DNA of 64,000 bases, from assembly GCA_032717465.1 (NCBI GenBank), contig CM064715.1, positions 43,068,548-43,132,547 on the forward strand, in the 5' to 3' direction. A program made the position numbers and the translations under genes. Shown piece after piece: positions 25,681 to 38,565 of this stretch. The DNA is from Coenobita brevimanus. Taxonomy: Eukaryota; Arthropoda; Malacostraca; Decapoda; Coenobitidae. The notes under the pieces were generated by a model, which was not told the DNA's origin, did no database searches, and worked only from the letters and a program-made list of their open reading frames with translations. Each line of letters begins with the position of its first letter. The stretch's first letter is position 1.

Positions 25681-26434
25681 GGCAGATAACCCCGCAGTCC
25701 AACCCATTTCCATACCACAGCCTTGAAATTCAATCACGTTCTAACCCAATTTATTTTTCCCACCCCACTCTCCATAATTTAAAAATCATCTGTATTACTG
25801 GCGTTGTATTTACTGTGTTGCTACTAAACTTAATGACTGAGAGAGAGAAAGAGAGAGAGAGAGAGATTCAACACCAAATGGTTTGACACAGCCCCCATTC
25901 CTACCAACTGCCTTTACATAGATAGACAGACAGATAGATAAATAGATAGACGGATAGACAAAATGACAGACTGACTGACAGAGAGATATATATTTTCACT
26001 CCTCCTTCCCTGTCTTCTCAACATAAACCATACATAGGCTACCCCCTTCTTTTACTAATGTCATATAACAAACACATCACAAACCTGACCTCTATTAAAC
26101 ATACCCGTATATCTAGCTCTGACTATCATCTTCTTCCTGTCTCACATTATCAATCTTTATCCTCTATCTGGAATATTAACCCTCCTCTTGCCTATGACTA
26201 TCAATCTTTCTCCGATCTCACGTACACTACGACACAACATAATTTCCAAACTTCACGCCACATCTAAACCAAAAAAATAAATAGTTCATATATTCTTCCC
26301 ACATTTTCGGCTTCCAATGTTTACCTGCTCTTTTACATCAACAATACCAAGCTTTTTTTTTTTTTTTACTTAACATTTAGATTTAATTTCTGTCCATCTA
26401 TCTTTATCTTCCTATCGATCACTTCGAAGTCTCT

Positions 26435-26435
<1 letters not shown>
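25681..26435. other. Mostly non-repetitive, no gene seen
   Basis: AT-rich DNA with a short GA run (25839-25866), AGAT/AGAC variants (25917-25985) and an imperfect repeat of GACTATCA(T/A)TCTT phrases at 26115-26225. Confidence 0.5.
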
Positions 26436-27230
<795 letters not shown>

Positions 27231-27299
27231 TTTAACATTTCTGCTGCTTTCTTACCTCCTCCTCTCACGCCAGTGCGCTATTTTTGCTCTAATTCCCCC

Positions 27300-27670
27300 T
27301 CCTCTCTCTCTCTCTCTCTCTCTCATACAACCTACATGATTTCATTCTCATTTCTTCTCATCTATTCCTCCACCTCTCTCTCTCTCTAGATCTACCTACC
27401 TATCTATCTATCTATTACACACACTCTCTCTCTCTCTCCCTCCTAATGCCGCAATGGGTATAAGGGGAGAACACAGATGGTTTTGAGAGAGAGAGAGAGA
27501 GAGAGAGAGAGTCTTAATCTTTATCCTCTCCCAAACCTCTTCACTCATCTCTATCCATCCTTTCTTACTCTTAACCAACCAATACCCACCCAACCTATTC
27601 CTCCTCGTCCTTCCAACTCAAAATTATTCACCAATTCCTACTCACTCACCAAATCCATCTCTCCCTGACT
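27300..27670. repeat. CT and GA microsatellites with pyrimidine-rich flank
   Basis: (CT)n at 27303-27324, 27376-27389 and 27424-27440; (GA)n at 27485-27511; then ATCC/CCAACC-rich DNA. Confidence 0.85.
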
Positions 27671-27842
27671 CGTATTCTCGTCAGTGGTGGAAGCTCCCTA
27701 ACACCTCTTCCTGAGCGATTTATTTTGTTCATTACACCTAACCGTTCTCTTCTGTTACTTAAAATTCTTCTACACTCATATCCAAAAATAAATCGCTAAG
27801 GAAGAGGTGTCAGGGAGCTTCCTTACCCGATGAGATAACGGA
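27671..27842. mobile_element. Family A inverted-repeat element
   Basis: About 172 bp. The left arm runs CGTATTCTCGTC ... GGAAGCTCCCTAACACCTCT then TCCTGAGCGATTTATTTTG. The right arm runs AATAAATCGCTAAGGAAGAG then GTGTCAGGGAGCTTCCTTAC. The arms (about 50 bp) are inverted copies, so the element can form a near-full-length hairpin. No coding region. Confidence 0.85.
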
Positions 27843-27849
27843 CGCCTGT

Positions 27850-28060
27850 CACTCACCACTCACTCATTCCTATTCACCCATTCCATCACTGCTATTCATC
27901 TTTGTTAGTCATACACACCATGATTTATTCTCACTCATTCATCCATCCTTACTCACTCATTAAACTACTACTACTCATTCATTCTCACTCATTCACTCAC
28001 TTCCGGCCATTCATTCCTACTCGCCTACTCAATTCTTATTCACTCATCCCAGCGCAAATA
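27850..28060. repeat. ACTCATTC-type tandem repeat
   Basis: Variants of CTCACTCATTCATTC repeat through the interval. Confidence 0.75.
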
Positions 28061-28119
28061 AACCCGTACTACAGATGACATTGTTGGCTTTAATATAGAC
28101 ACACTTTCCATCAATAACA

Positions 28120-28310
28120 AACACGAAAATACTAAGGAGTAATGGGCAGAATAAATCGCAAAGGAAAGAGTGTTACGAAATCTCCAAAGCCATCTAGAAT
28201 ACGACCCCAGTACTCATTCCTACCCATTAACTAACCTCTTGAATCAGATGACTTTATTATTCATTTATTTTTTTATTTTTTTGCTACCTCTAGATGAAGG
28301 TGGTAAGTGG
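28120..28310. mobile_element. Fragments of families A and B
   Basis: 28150-28205 resembles a family A right arm (AATAAATCGCAAAGGAAAGA then GTGTTACGAAATCTCC). 28228-28310 resembles a family B left arm (CCTCTTGAATCAGATGACTT then TTTGCTACCTCTAGATG). Confidence 0.5.
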
Positions 28311-28499
28311 GGCGACTACCATCCACTCACTGGACGTAATGTTGCCTACTTCTTCCTTCATCTTTTCTGTCGTTTTCTGTGCCTGCCCTCCTTCGGCTGT
28401 ATAACCAGGCAGCCCCACCGCTCAGCTGTATCAGTGCCACCACTAGAAGGCACCCCGGTTTAGTACGTCATCGGAAGAGTAACCCATTCTCACCCATCC

Positions 28500-29017
28500 A
28501 CCTCCCTCCTTCCCTCCCTCCCTCTCTCTCTCTCTCTCTCTCAACGAATCATCTAAACTGTCAGATTGGAAACTCTGGCAAAACTCCCGTGATGTAAGAT
28601 CCCTCCAATAGATGGCTCTGAGAAAATTCCAAAGCCTCCTTCCCTTAAACTACCTCATGAAATATTCGGGGAGGGTGGAGTGGGGGGCGAGCAAATATTG
28701 GAGGGAGGAGGAAGAGGAGAGGGGAGAGAGGGAGCTGGGGACTGAGGATGAGAATGAGGAGGAGGAACGGTGAGCAGAGAGAGGTGAGGAGGAGGAGGGA
28801 GAGGAGGAAGGAAGGGGAGAGACGGAGGAGGAGGAGGAGGAGGAGGAGGAGGAGGAGGAGGACGAGGAAGGGAGGGGAGAGACAGGCAGAGGAAAAAGAG
28901 GAAAGGAGGAGAGAGAAAGAGAGGAGGAGGAGGAGAGGAGGGAGAGAGTGAGGAGGGGAATGGGCGGAGAAAAACAAACAAAAAGGCACTTGATAGAAAT
29001 TGGAAATGCGAAAAACA

Positions 29018-29066
<49 letters not shown>

Positions 29067-29100
29067 TACAGACAGACAGACCCCAAAATAGTTCAACCTG
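28500..29100. repeat. Polypurine tract with flanking CT and GA/GACA arrays
   Basis: (CT)n at 28519-28542, A/G-rich DNA with (GGA)n at 28660-28965, (GA)n at 29020-29051 and (GACA)n at 29050-29081. The Ser/Leu or Arg/Glu open frames are compositional. Confidence 0.9.
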
Positions 29101-29214
29101 GGAAAAAAAAAATGTACTCTCTCCCCGCACCTAAACTACACCACTCGGAGCCTCTGTTCGTCCTGGGAATATCTGCTTTAAATATTGTGTCTCCTTCTGC
29201 CTCTCTCACTCCCC

Positions 29215-29543
29215 CTCCCCCTACTTACCTGGGCCGCCTACTTACCTGAACTGACTACTTACCTGCCTACCTACCTATCCTGCCTCCCTCCCTACTTACC
29301 TACCAACTGTACCTAATTACTTATCATACCTACATATCTCCTTATACTATCTACCATCTTACCTTCCATTCCTTCCTACCTATCTACCCAACTGTCTACT
29401 TATCTTGCCTTCCACCCTCTCTACCTACCTACCTGCCTGCCTGTCTACTAACTCTGCCTTCTTCCCAACCTCCCTCCCTCACTCCCTACTTACCCTGCCT
29501 TCCTTATTCCTAACCTACCTACCACACTCACCTACCTACTTAC

Positions 29544-29626
<83 letters not shown>
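29215..29626. repeat. CTACCTACTTACC repeat ending in CT and CA arrays
   Basis: Degenerate CCTACTTACCTG variants to 29545, then (CT)n at 29548-29566 and (CA)n at 29567-29626. Confidence 0.9.
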
Positions 29627-29633
<7 letters not shown>

Positions 29634-29877
29634 CTAGAAATCCCTGGGTCCTCTCCTGTAAACGCCTTTCCCCTTTCCATCCTGAATTATGCCGGTCTGG
29701 TGTTAACGCCATCCTAGTGGAGAGGTCCGGGACTACACTGAACCAACCACGAGGGCACATTCTCGTGGACCTAGGCATCATCATCATCAATCATCGCCTA
29801 TCAATCCACGTATTCATCCTGCTGTCTTCATTTCTCTTCTATTTACGCTTCTATATATACAGGATGTGCCGGAAGTT

Positions 29878-29917
<40 letters not shown>

Positions 29918-30362
29918 CTAGCTAAGAAGATCCCCGGCTCTACATGTTTACTTGATGGCTCGGTGCAGTCACAAGGGCGGGACAATGTGACTACCAGGGG
30001 ATGAAGGCCACTCACACCCCACACCTACAGCTCGGGGGATGTCTTGCAACCACGAATTAATACCAAGGTTATTGAGTCTGCCCAGTTCCGTCAGATGAAA
30101 ACAAACTCACTACGGTCAGAACACAAACATCTACACCACCAAAATTTTGTCTTATACTGCCGCCATGCCATACCCTTCAGTATATATGAGAAAATAAAAG
30201 ATAAATAAATAAAAGACAATAAATAAATCAGATACACAGAAAATAAACTAAAAAAATACAATAATAATCCCTTCACAACGACGATTTTCTTCATTTCTTT
30301 TTACTGCCAATGTTTTTCTCCATTTCTTTTTACTGTCATGCGATTATATGGAGCGTACCGGC
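29627..30362. other. Complex sequence, no gene assigned
   Basis: Apart from (GA)n at about 29880-29914 this is ordinary complex DNA. A 199-codon open frame crosses it only by running through the CA and GA arrays. No family is recognised. Confidence 0.4.
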
Positions 30363-30485
30363 CTCTCGTACTGAAGGGTTTAATTCCGAATAATGACCGC
30401 CGTGATTTGCCCGGGATTCGAACCAGCGACCACACAATTACGGGTTCAGTAATATTACCGCTGTTCCACTGATCCCCTCAGGCCC
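30363..30485 (-). mobile_element. tRNA-like SINE head
   Basis: Read on the minus strand there is GATCAGTGGAACAGCGG (A-box/D-arm like), a perfect 5-bp anticodon-type stem (ATTAC/GTAAT) around a 7-nt loop, and GGTTCGAATCCCGGG (B-box/T-arm). Position 33 of the loop is G rather than T and the T-stem has mismatches, so this is more likely a tRNA-derived SINE head than a working tRNA gene. A family B terminus (CTCGTACTGAAGGGTT) abuts it at 30365-30381. Confidence 0.6.
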
Positions 30486-30539
30486 CTCTTCCATACTTAT
30501 TTTTATCCTCCTCCTTCACCTCCCTTTTTAGTCTGAATT

Positions 30540-30766
30540 CTCTCTCTCTCTCTCTCTCGTCTGTTTACCCTTCTCATCCCCTCCTGACACTCAATCAGCA
30601 CATACAGACAGACAGACAGACAGGCAGGGGACAACACTCCAAGCACCGTTTACACAACACTGCATCTCTCTCTCTCTCTCTCTCCTTATACCGTATCAAA
30701 GTTTCCTCGTAATCTCCCTCTCTCAAGAACATATTAAAGTTTCCTCAATATCCCCCCCCTCTCTCC

Positions 30767-30810
<44 letters not shown>

Positions 30811-31285
30811 GCGTCCTCTCGCTCTTTAAATACTTGTTTATTCATAGTAGTCCTCTCTATTTTTCCATCTACTTCCCACTTTTAAAAATATCCCGTTTTC
30901 CTTGACCTATGTACCATAACTCGCTATAATTAACGTACACAAACCCTACCTCAATAACGCGTAAATATTGTAATTATACCATGCTGATACCTTATATACA
31001 CTCTCAAGCCTCTATAATACCTGGGCAGACACGTACTGACAGAGGGGAGGAACCAGAAATACGATAATACTGAAAATCTTATATCAATGTGGATATCGTA
31101 CCCTTTAAAACGAATCCAACACCTTTACAACGAATCCAACACCTTTACACACATAGTCTTCCATGTATAAGGTATTCAATTCTTCGGTACGATATGAAAT
31201 CTTTGACGTGCATGGAGAGACACGCACAGACAAGGATGCAAAGCCGAAGATTATTGTGAAGGTTACAGTTAATGGTTTAAATCCC

Positions 31286-31324
<39 letters not shown>

Positions 31325-31325
31325 G
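30540..31325. repeat. CT, AGAC, CA and GA microsatellites in complex DNA
   Basis: (CT)n 30538-30559, (AGAC)n 30606-30624, (CT)n 30666-30684, (CT)n to (CA)n 30760-30807 and (GA)n 31289-31321, with non-repetitive sequence between (30830-31280). The open frame at 31163 joins random sequence to the GA array. Confidence 0.8.
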
Positions 31326-31609
31326 AACAACAGATTTCGGAAATAACTTTTATATTTTATTTATTTATTTATTTTTTTGCTCGACACGTTAAGTATGTCA
31401 TGCAATTACCTGCCACTGTTCCACCAATTTGCTATGCTATTTTTAACACTGTACCTCACGTTTACACAAATGGACAATTCTGGGCCGCTCTTCTTATATC
31501 TGTTTCTCCCCCTGACTACGACCTCATCTCTTTTGAAACGAGTATGTCCAGGCAACTAAATGGAATGGGATTTGATCTCTGCATAAAAAGCAATCACTAC
31601 TCACTTATC

Positions 31610-31677
<68 letters not shown>

Positions 31678-31711
31678 TACATACCGTACCGGTACAGGGA
31701 TAATAACCTAA

Positions 31712-31755
<44 letters not shown>

Positions 31756-32870
31756 CCACATAACCATATCACTTACCGAATGCAAAACTGCCCATAAAGA
31801 GAGACCCCGTTCTCTCTCTCTCTCTCTCTAACATAACCACTTCCGCAAAATTACCAGGAAAAACGCACAAAACGACCACATCTTCACTAAAACAACCACG
31901 CGAATCATATTTTTTTTTCCCCAACTGCTGACCGCTCGTGCAATCATTACGGAAAAACACACAAAAAAACACACCCGCTAATTATATTCTTTTCCGCTCA
32001 AGCTTGTGGGTCTTGCGGAAAAGATTATTAATTTTTGCAAAAATACAGTACACACCAAACGCTCAGAAAAACTTTAGTGAGGGAAAAAGGATAGTGAAAT
32101 TGGTAGCATGATAAGGAGGACAAGGATAATGATGTGTGGTGATGGTGGTGGTGGTAAAACGATGACCATGATGATAATTTTGTGGTGCAATAATGGGGAA
32201 AATACTGAATGACATGCAGGTTTGGCATGAGTTAAAACAGCAACTTTTGTGACATTAACCGCGTCATAACTGTCAAGAATGGTAAAAAAAAAAAATACTG
32301 ACGTGCAATTTTATTTAGACGCGTCATAAATGTACGAAATGCATACTTTAATGTACCGTTTTATTTATTTACTTATCTATTATAAAAACGATGCACAAGA
32401 AAACATTTATTTTCTTACATACCGTAAATACTAAATATAAAGCTAAGGTAACCCACAACGAGATGCAGTTGTGTGATTCTTTAAATCAACTAAAATCATA
32501 AAAAGCTGCGGCGGGTACGAGGCTTAAGAGGTGAGTATGTGAATAAAATCATTAAGAAGTGTGTCACGAAAAAAGTAAAGATTTCAGCTCTTGAGATTTA
32601 ATGTTTATTTAGTTTTTTAAGTCTTCAGGAATATCAAGATATTTATTTAAAATTTATTTTTGATTTTCAAAAATTAATGGGAAACTGACTACCGGTATAT
32701 TTAAGATAATCTTGGCAGTGCTATACATCGTATGAATTTACTTGATTATATACTTCTCCATCAAACCAGGAATAGTGTTATGTTCATTTTATCTTTCCAT
32801 AAATAGCCTTTACAACTAATTAATGTAATACCGGTAATTTGTTTTAATACCATCCAGTTATATTGTAATG
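31326..32870. other. AT-rich stretch with one GT and two CT arrays, no gene seen
   Basis: (GT)n at 31610-31672, (CT)n at 31715-31753 and 31811-31829, a short (GGT)n at 32143-32154. The rest is AT-rich. Three TACCGGTA octamers fall here (31687, 32690, 32829). Confidence 0.6.
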
Positions 32871-32879
32871 AAGGCTTGC

Positions 32880-33475
32880 TCTTAAGTAATACAATTCAGT
32901 TTTACTTGTCCTGATCTGACAGCAATACCGGTACATTTTAGTTTTACTTGTCCTTGTCTGACATCAATACATGTTAGTTTTACTTGTCCTTATCTGACAT
33001 CAATACATTATAGTTTCATTTGTCCTTCTCTGACAAACACATTTTTAGTTTTAACTACTTGCCCTGATCTGACATCAATACATTTTAGTTTTATTTGTCC
33101 TTATCTGACATCAATACGTTTTAGTTTAATATGTCTTTATCTGACATCAATACACATTAGTTTTACTTGTCCTTATGTGGCATTGATTCATTTCAGTTTT
33201 ATTTGTCCTTAACTGACATCAATACATTTTAGTTTTATTTGTCCTTATCTGACATCAATACACATTAGTTTTACTTGTCCTTATCTGACATAATACAATT
33301 TGTCATTATCTTGCATCAATCTATTTTAGTTTTACTTGTCCTTACCTGACATCAATACATTTTAGTTTTACCTGTCCTTATCTGACATCAATACATTTTA
33401 GTTTTATTTGTCCTTATCTGACATCAATACATTTCAGTTTTACCTGTCCTTATCTGACATTAATACATTTTTTAT
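32880..33475. repeat. 36-bp minisatellite
   Basis: About sixteen copies of a unit on TTTTACTTGTCCTTATCTGA followed by CATCAATACATTTTAG, diverged and in places shortened. One copy near 32926 carries an extra 6 bp making TACCGGTA. Confidence 0.9.
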
Positions 33476-33961
33476 CTACCCCAATCTAATATTAATAAAC
33501 AGTATTGTGGGACACTGCCTGAAGCAGATGTTCATGCACTAATAATTTTTTTTCCCCCCAAATATACAGTACTTGAGTTATATTAGGTACCTCCGTGAAT
33601 TCATAAATTTCACATTTATGACGTTCCTGGCATTTATGACATGATATAAACCACTGTCTTGTCACAAACAATTTATGACATGATTTTTTTTTTCAACGAT
33701 GATGTTAAGGTGATACATAACAACAAGGGGACTGCATGAAATATACCAGCAGTCACAACGAAATATTATGCACATCTACATGGAAAGATCCGCTCTAAAC
33801 TAAACACTATATTCACGAATTATCCTGCAAACATATTAACGTTTCAATAAGTACATTCATAAACCTGTACGGCGCTCTAATATTCACCTCGTAAAACAAT
33901 ACAAGGATAAATGTGCAGCTTAACACCTCCCACTTGTTATATAAAGCGATTCCTGGGTGTT

Positions 33962-34010
<49 letters not shown>

Positions 34011-34419
34011 TTAGTGTGTGTGTGTGTGTGAAATGAGTACCTTTGTTTTTATCTCTTTTTCTCCCTTACAGCTTAAAGCACATTTGTGTCCCTTTCCTCT
34101 AACATTTAAATAAAAAAAACTTCCGTACACCAGATTACAGGTGTCCTCCATTCACAATAAAAATCTGTAAGAGGATTAATATTGTATACGGTTGAAGGAT
34201 GTTCAATGCTAATCGGTTTAATGAGGGTTACTGAGGTAGATAATTATGGAAATTTTTGCTACCGTTACTCAATTTCTCCATATTTCACGACCTACAATAC
34301 AAAACGGCAACTATAAACTTCCCTTTCTATATCTGCATTCTGAAGAAGTAAGAAATTCCACACAAGAATATCTCAAATACCGCAGTTAACACTGGTACCA
34401 TTTTCCTGATATTTTCTAC

Positions 34420-34461
<42 letters not shown>
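33476..34461. other. AT-rich DNA with GA and AT arrays
   Basis: (GA)n at 33963-34007, a short (GT)n at 34015-34030 and (AT)n at 34423-34461. No gene is seen. Confidence 0.6.
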
Positions 34462-34464
<3 letters not shown>

Positions 34465-36255
34465 TGTGTGTGTGTGCCACTCCACACCAACTCAACCTGA
34501 ACTGAGAACTTTTCTCAGTTCATATTTTCTTGAAAAAATTCAGGAAAATTCTTCTATTTAATCCATGTACCCATGCAAAATCCTAAAGCTGGACTCCAAA
34601 TAATTTTTCTAGTTATGAATATTTAAGTATGGCCAACAGGGCTACCGGTAAATTTTAATTTTTTAGCCATTTTTAATGTGTACTCTGAGCATCACCATCT
34701 GTTTATTCCTACCGAAATAAAATGAAATGTGCTCAGGACATAAAAAAAAAAAAAAACTAGGACTATTTTGTTGTTTAACTTGCACAGTGTGAAAATTAAT
34801 CAAAGAAACCTTTTTTTCTTTTCCAAGCGAGAAGTCCTTACTTTTAAACAAGCAATATCTTAGTTTCCTGTGTTAAAAATATATATTTTATGAAGTATTA
34901 TCATAGTTCTACCAAATCTATACGTTATTTGGTCATACATGAAAAACTTAGTGCTACAGAGGCAGCTAAATATGGCCTCGGAACCGAAAAAAACACTTTT
35001 TGGCAAGGTTTACTGTATATTCTCATGATGGATTATTCATATGTTTCAAACTTTTTCCTAGGAAAGTATATTTATTGCACTGAACACAAATGAATAATTC
35101 AAAGATGTTATATGATTTCTTCATTATTTAATAATATTTCAAAAACAAGTATTCATTCCTAACGGTGTCACTCACTGAATTATTTACCTTCTATGAAGAA
35201 TAAAATGCAACAAATCACAACAGCAGAGTTTCATGAGCATGCATGTGGTATGTATGAAGAGTGTGTTCTGAGACAAAAGAAATCTTTTGGGATGTGTTGA
35301 GGTAGTGGATACGGTTGAGCTTCATGCGGCTATCAAAAGCTTTTTTTGCCTTGTTTTGAAAGTACGAGGCTCATAATCCTGCCAATTAAAATAGGTTTCC
35401 TAAGCAGCACATCATCCTTACCAGTTAACTTCTGTAGGTTATCAGGTAAGCTACAGTTCTTTTAAACTTGTTATTTATGGAATGTATGTCTTTGCTACCA
35501 ACACAAGTGACATACCAGAGAAGTAAATAGTATTCAAATATACCGTTAATGAGACGCAATCGGTAGTAAGCCTCCTAAACTCGAAAGGAAATGGTAAGAT
35601 GTCCCCAGAGAAATGTGACAATTTTGCAATCTCCTTTCCTCGTAGTTCCAGCAAAAACAAACTGTACTTGCAATAGGTAGTTAGTCATAACTGTCAGTGA
35701 ATCCTGCCAAAGAAAGTCCCAGATAATTCGTACACCAGCCTCAATCATCCCATCGCCAAGAGAAAGAAATTACACCCCTTCCTATAACAGATATAATACT
35801 CACCCAGACAATTCCCACTTCCGCATCTCCTACACAATGCCGCCTCAATATTTCCGGCGGATTTACTGCCTCACCGTAACACTAGCCACCGCAAACACAC
35901 TATTTTAAAAGAACAATGCACCACACCTGCCGTGCGCCATTAAACGTTTTACACGCTGGTGTATTTATGTCAGGGTTGTATTGACGAGGCATTGTTGCCC
36001 GATTTATTTTTCATGCTCAACTAGTTTTAGATAAATTGTACAAAGACTACGTAAAAATATTAAAGTTTTGTTTATTTATAATCTTACTTTAAAGTTAGGG
36101 CGTAGGCAGTGTATAAATATCTCTACATCTGTACATCCACTTTAACACAACATCACGTCAACAATCAAGGGAAATTATAGAAAACGTAGAAAGTAGCATC
36201 ATATTTCTAGGTAAACTTAATTAATTCTCTTTATGCATCCCTAAACAAAAGCCAT
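34462..36255. other. AT-rich unique sequence, no gene seen
   Basis: Longest relatively unique stretch in the window. Open frames are about 60-70 codons and lack recognisable motifs. If the region is upstream intron of the exchanger gene, its preceding exon is not in it. Confidence 0.5.
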
Positions 36256-36257
36256 AT

Positions 36258-36510
36258 TGTGCCATTTCAGCTGGTTTAATGATGTAAAAACATAATTTAA
36301 GAGTGTATGAAATTACACTGCATTCTCTGGTTTAATGATGCGAAAACAGCAAAATTAATTTGTGTGAGAATTTATACTGCATGCTCTGGTATAATGATGG
36401 GAAAACAACATAATTAATTTAGGAGTGTATGAAATTATACTGCATTCTCTGATTTAATGATGCGAAAACAACATAATTAAGAGTGTGTGAAATTATGCTG
36501 CCTTCTTTTT
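36258..36510. repeat. Tandem repeat of about 58 bp, four copies
   Basis: The unit runs CTGGTTTAATGATGCGAAAA ... AATTAAGAGTGTATGAAATT then ATACTGCATTCT. Confidence 0.85.
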
Positions 36511-36652
36511 TACCGAAGAATATTTTGTAATCAACACAGACTTGTTTCTTTATTTCATATATGGCTTGTAAAATATAGACTATTCCTTATCCTCACAATA
36601 ATATGAAAGGATGGAAACGACGTAGATTCTGTCTTTTAGATCATATTTAGTA

Positions 36653-36895
36653 CATGATTTTGTGGAGAATGAAAGACTGACTAAGAGGGTGTATGTAGGT
36701 GAGGTGGAGGGAGGGAGAGGGAGGGGTAGACCGAGGATGAGGTGGAGGGATGGAGTTGAGAGGTATATGAGGGAGCGGGGGGTGAGTTGGGGGGAGGGGA
36801 GTCAAATGGTGGGTGACAGAGTGACTTGGAGGCGTTTTGTCTGCGGCCACCCTTTGCGGGATTAGGGCGTCGGGCTATAGATAGATAGATAGATT
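36653..36895 (+). mobile_element. LINE 3' end, 5'-truncated copy with GATA-type tail
   Basis: An intact frame reads VENERLTKRVYVGEVEGGRG then RGRPRMRWRDGVERYM, ending RFVCGHPLRD and a stop at about 36865. The GRGRPR.RW.DGV block is typical of the C-terminal end of endonuclease/reverse-transcriptase proteins of non-LTR retrotransposons, abundant in crustacean genomes. Only the last 70 or so residues are present. The element ends in four TAGA repeats. A decayed relative lies at 2985-3605. Clade (RTE, I or other) cannot be set from this piece. Confidence 0.75.
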
Positions 36896-36899
36896 TAGC

Positions 36900-37430
36900 T
36901 ACATATATTTCTAATGCTACTCCTATTATTTCGATTTACATATATCTACCCAGAAGTTATTCAGAATCGATATTTGAGGCTGCACATACTAACATTCCTA
37001 TTACTGTATGGTTTTTCGTCATTTTGTGTATGCATTCCTATTTCATTTCTGTATCCCCACGTATTATGTGCATTTCAGTATTTTCAACGGAACACATTCA
37101 TCCTTGCCCTATTGTACAGTATATTTCTTGTGTGTGTGTGTGTGTGTTACTCATGTTTATATTCTACTTTATTTGGTTTCTATCATATGCAAGTAGTTAT
37201 TTATTTCCATTTCTGTAAACTTCCCACAGAACAAGAGCTGAAAATCATGTAAATCTTTCAAAATCAACCTCTCCTTTTTCAATCTGCTTATGTTTTCTAG
37301 TATTTTTATGTATATGCTGCTTTCCTTCTCATTTAGATAACCACTGTGCAAGACGTTCCGCGTGTTTAAGTTCGCTTTACTTCCTCTGTTCCTGTAACTG
37401 TATAAAACATTTCTATTATTTGTTTTTATA
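36900..37430. other. AT-rich sequence, no gene seen
   Basis: Ordinary AT-rich DNA with one short (GT)n at 37131-37147. Confidence 0.5.
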
Positions 37431-37439
37431 TGCTTTTTT

Positions 37440-37880
37440 AGTTATATCTTTAGCAATTGCATAAAACGTTTCCATTTGTTTATGCTTTTTTTTATACCTA
37501 TTTTCACAACTTCATAAAACGTTTCTTTTTTTATTTATATGCTGTTTTGTCTAAATATTTCTATCACAACTGCCTCAAACGTTTCTCTTTCTGTTTATAT
37601 GCTGTTTTACTTACGTATTTCCATCACAATTGCCTCAAACTTTTCTTTTTCTGTTTATATGCTGTTTTATTTACTTATCTCCATCACAATTGACTAAAAC
37701 GTTTCTCTCTGTGTTTATATGCTGTTTTGTTTACTTATCTCCATCACAATTGACTAAAACGTTTCTCTTTGTGTTTATATGCTAGTTATTTATCCATTTC
37801 CATCAAAACTGCCTAAAACGTTTCTATTTTCTCTGCCTATATGCCATTTTATTTCTCACTTCTATAACTACAACACAATA
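37440..37880. repeat. 60-bp tandem repeat upstream of exon 1
   Basis: About seven copies of a 60-bp unit (CATCACAATTGACTAAAACG, TTTCTCTTTGTGTTTATATG, CTGTTTTGTTTACTTATCTC). It stops about 90 bp before the exon. Confidence 0.9.
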
Positions 37881-37971
37881 CGTTTTGAATAACCCTCTTT
37901 CCTGTCTTTTTCTCTCCGTCTCCACAGGGCATAAAACAGACCACTAACTCACCTGTCTTTCCGCTCCACAG

Positions 37972-38063
37972 GCAGTACATCCAAATCCACATCATTGAGG
38001 AAGACAGCTACGAGAAGGATGTGCTTTTCTACCTGGACATCGGGGAGCCTATCGCCTGTGGAG
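37972..38063 (+). CDS. Na+/Ca2+ exchanger (NCX/Calx), exon in second Calx-beta domain
   Basis: A 92-nt exon read as one base, thirty codons and one base. The peptide starts QYIQIHIIEEDSYEKD and continues VLFYLDIGEP then IACG. This matches the beta-strand block of CBD2 in SLC8 exchangers (human NCX1 has IDDEEYEKNKTFFLEIGEP), the acidic ED.YEK segment contributing to calcium binding. In vertebrates this block is encoded by the mutually exclusive exons A and B. The protein is a plasma-membrane antiporter exchanging three Na+ for one Ca2+; CBD2 is in its large cytosolic loop. Acceptor CTCCACAG ends at 37971; a second AG four bases later (37974-37975) is a possible alternative. Donor GAG/gtacgg. 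The final G joins exon 2 in frame. No sister exon was found nearby. Confidence 0.9.
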
Positions 38064-38164
38064 GTACGGGGACGAAATTAGGGAAAAGGATATTACATAG
38101 GACAGGAAGAATTGGATATGTAGGTTAGCGAGTGGGATGAAGTATGTATGGATAATGGGGAAAA

Positions 38165-38565
38165 AAATATCAGGGAGGGAAATATTAGGGGAGGGAAATA
38201 TTAGAAGAGAGAAATATTAGGAGGGGGAAATATTAGAAGGAAATATTAGGGGAGGGAAATACTAGGAGATGGAAATATTAGGAGATGGAAATATTAGATG
38301 GAAATATTAGGAAAGGGAATTATTAGGAGAGGGAAATATTAGGAGAGGGAAATATTAGGGGGGAGAAGTATTAGGGGAGGGAAATATTAGGAGAGGGAAA
38401 TATTAGGAGGGGGAAATATTAAGGGAGGGAAATATTAGGAGAGGGAAATATTAGGAGGGAGAAATATTAGGGGAGGGAAATATTAGGAGAGGGAAATATT
38501 AGGAGGAGGAAATACTAGGAACAGGAAATATTAGGACAGGGAAATATTAGGAGAAAGAAGTATTA
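38165..38565. repeat. 16-bp G-run minisatellite just inside intron
   Basis: About 24 copies of GGAGAGGGAAATATTA with small variants, starting about 100 nt after the exon 1 donor. Each unit carries a GGG run. Confidence 0.95.

Noticed and set aside
31163..31711. 182-codon plus-strand frame as a possible gene
   Set aside because: It joins ordinary sequence, a GA array and a GT array; no recognisable domain or splice context.
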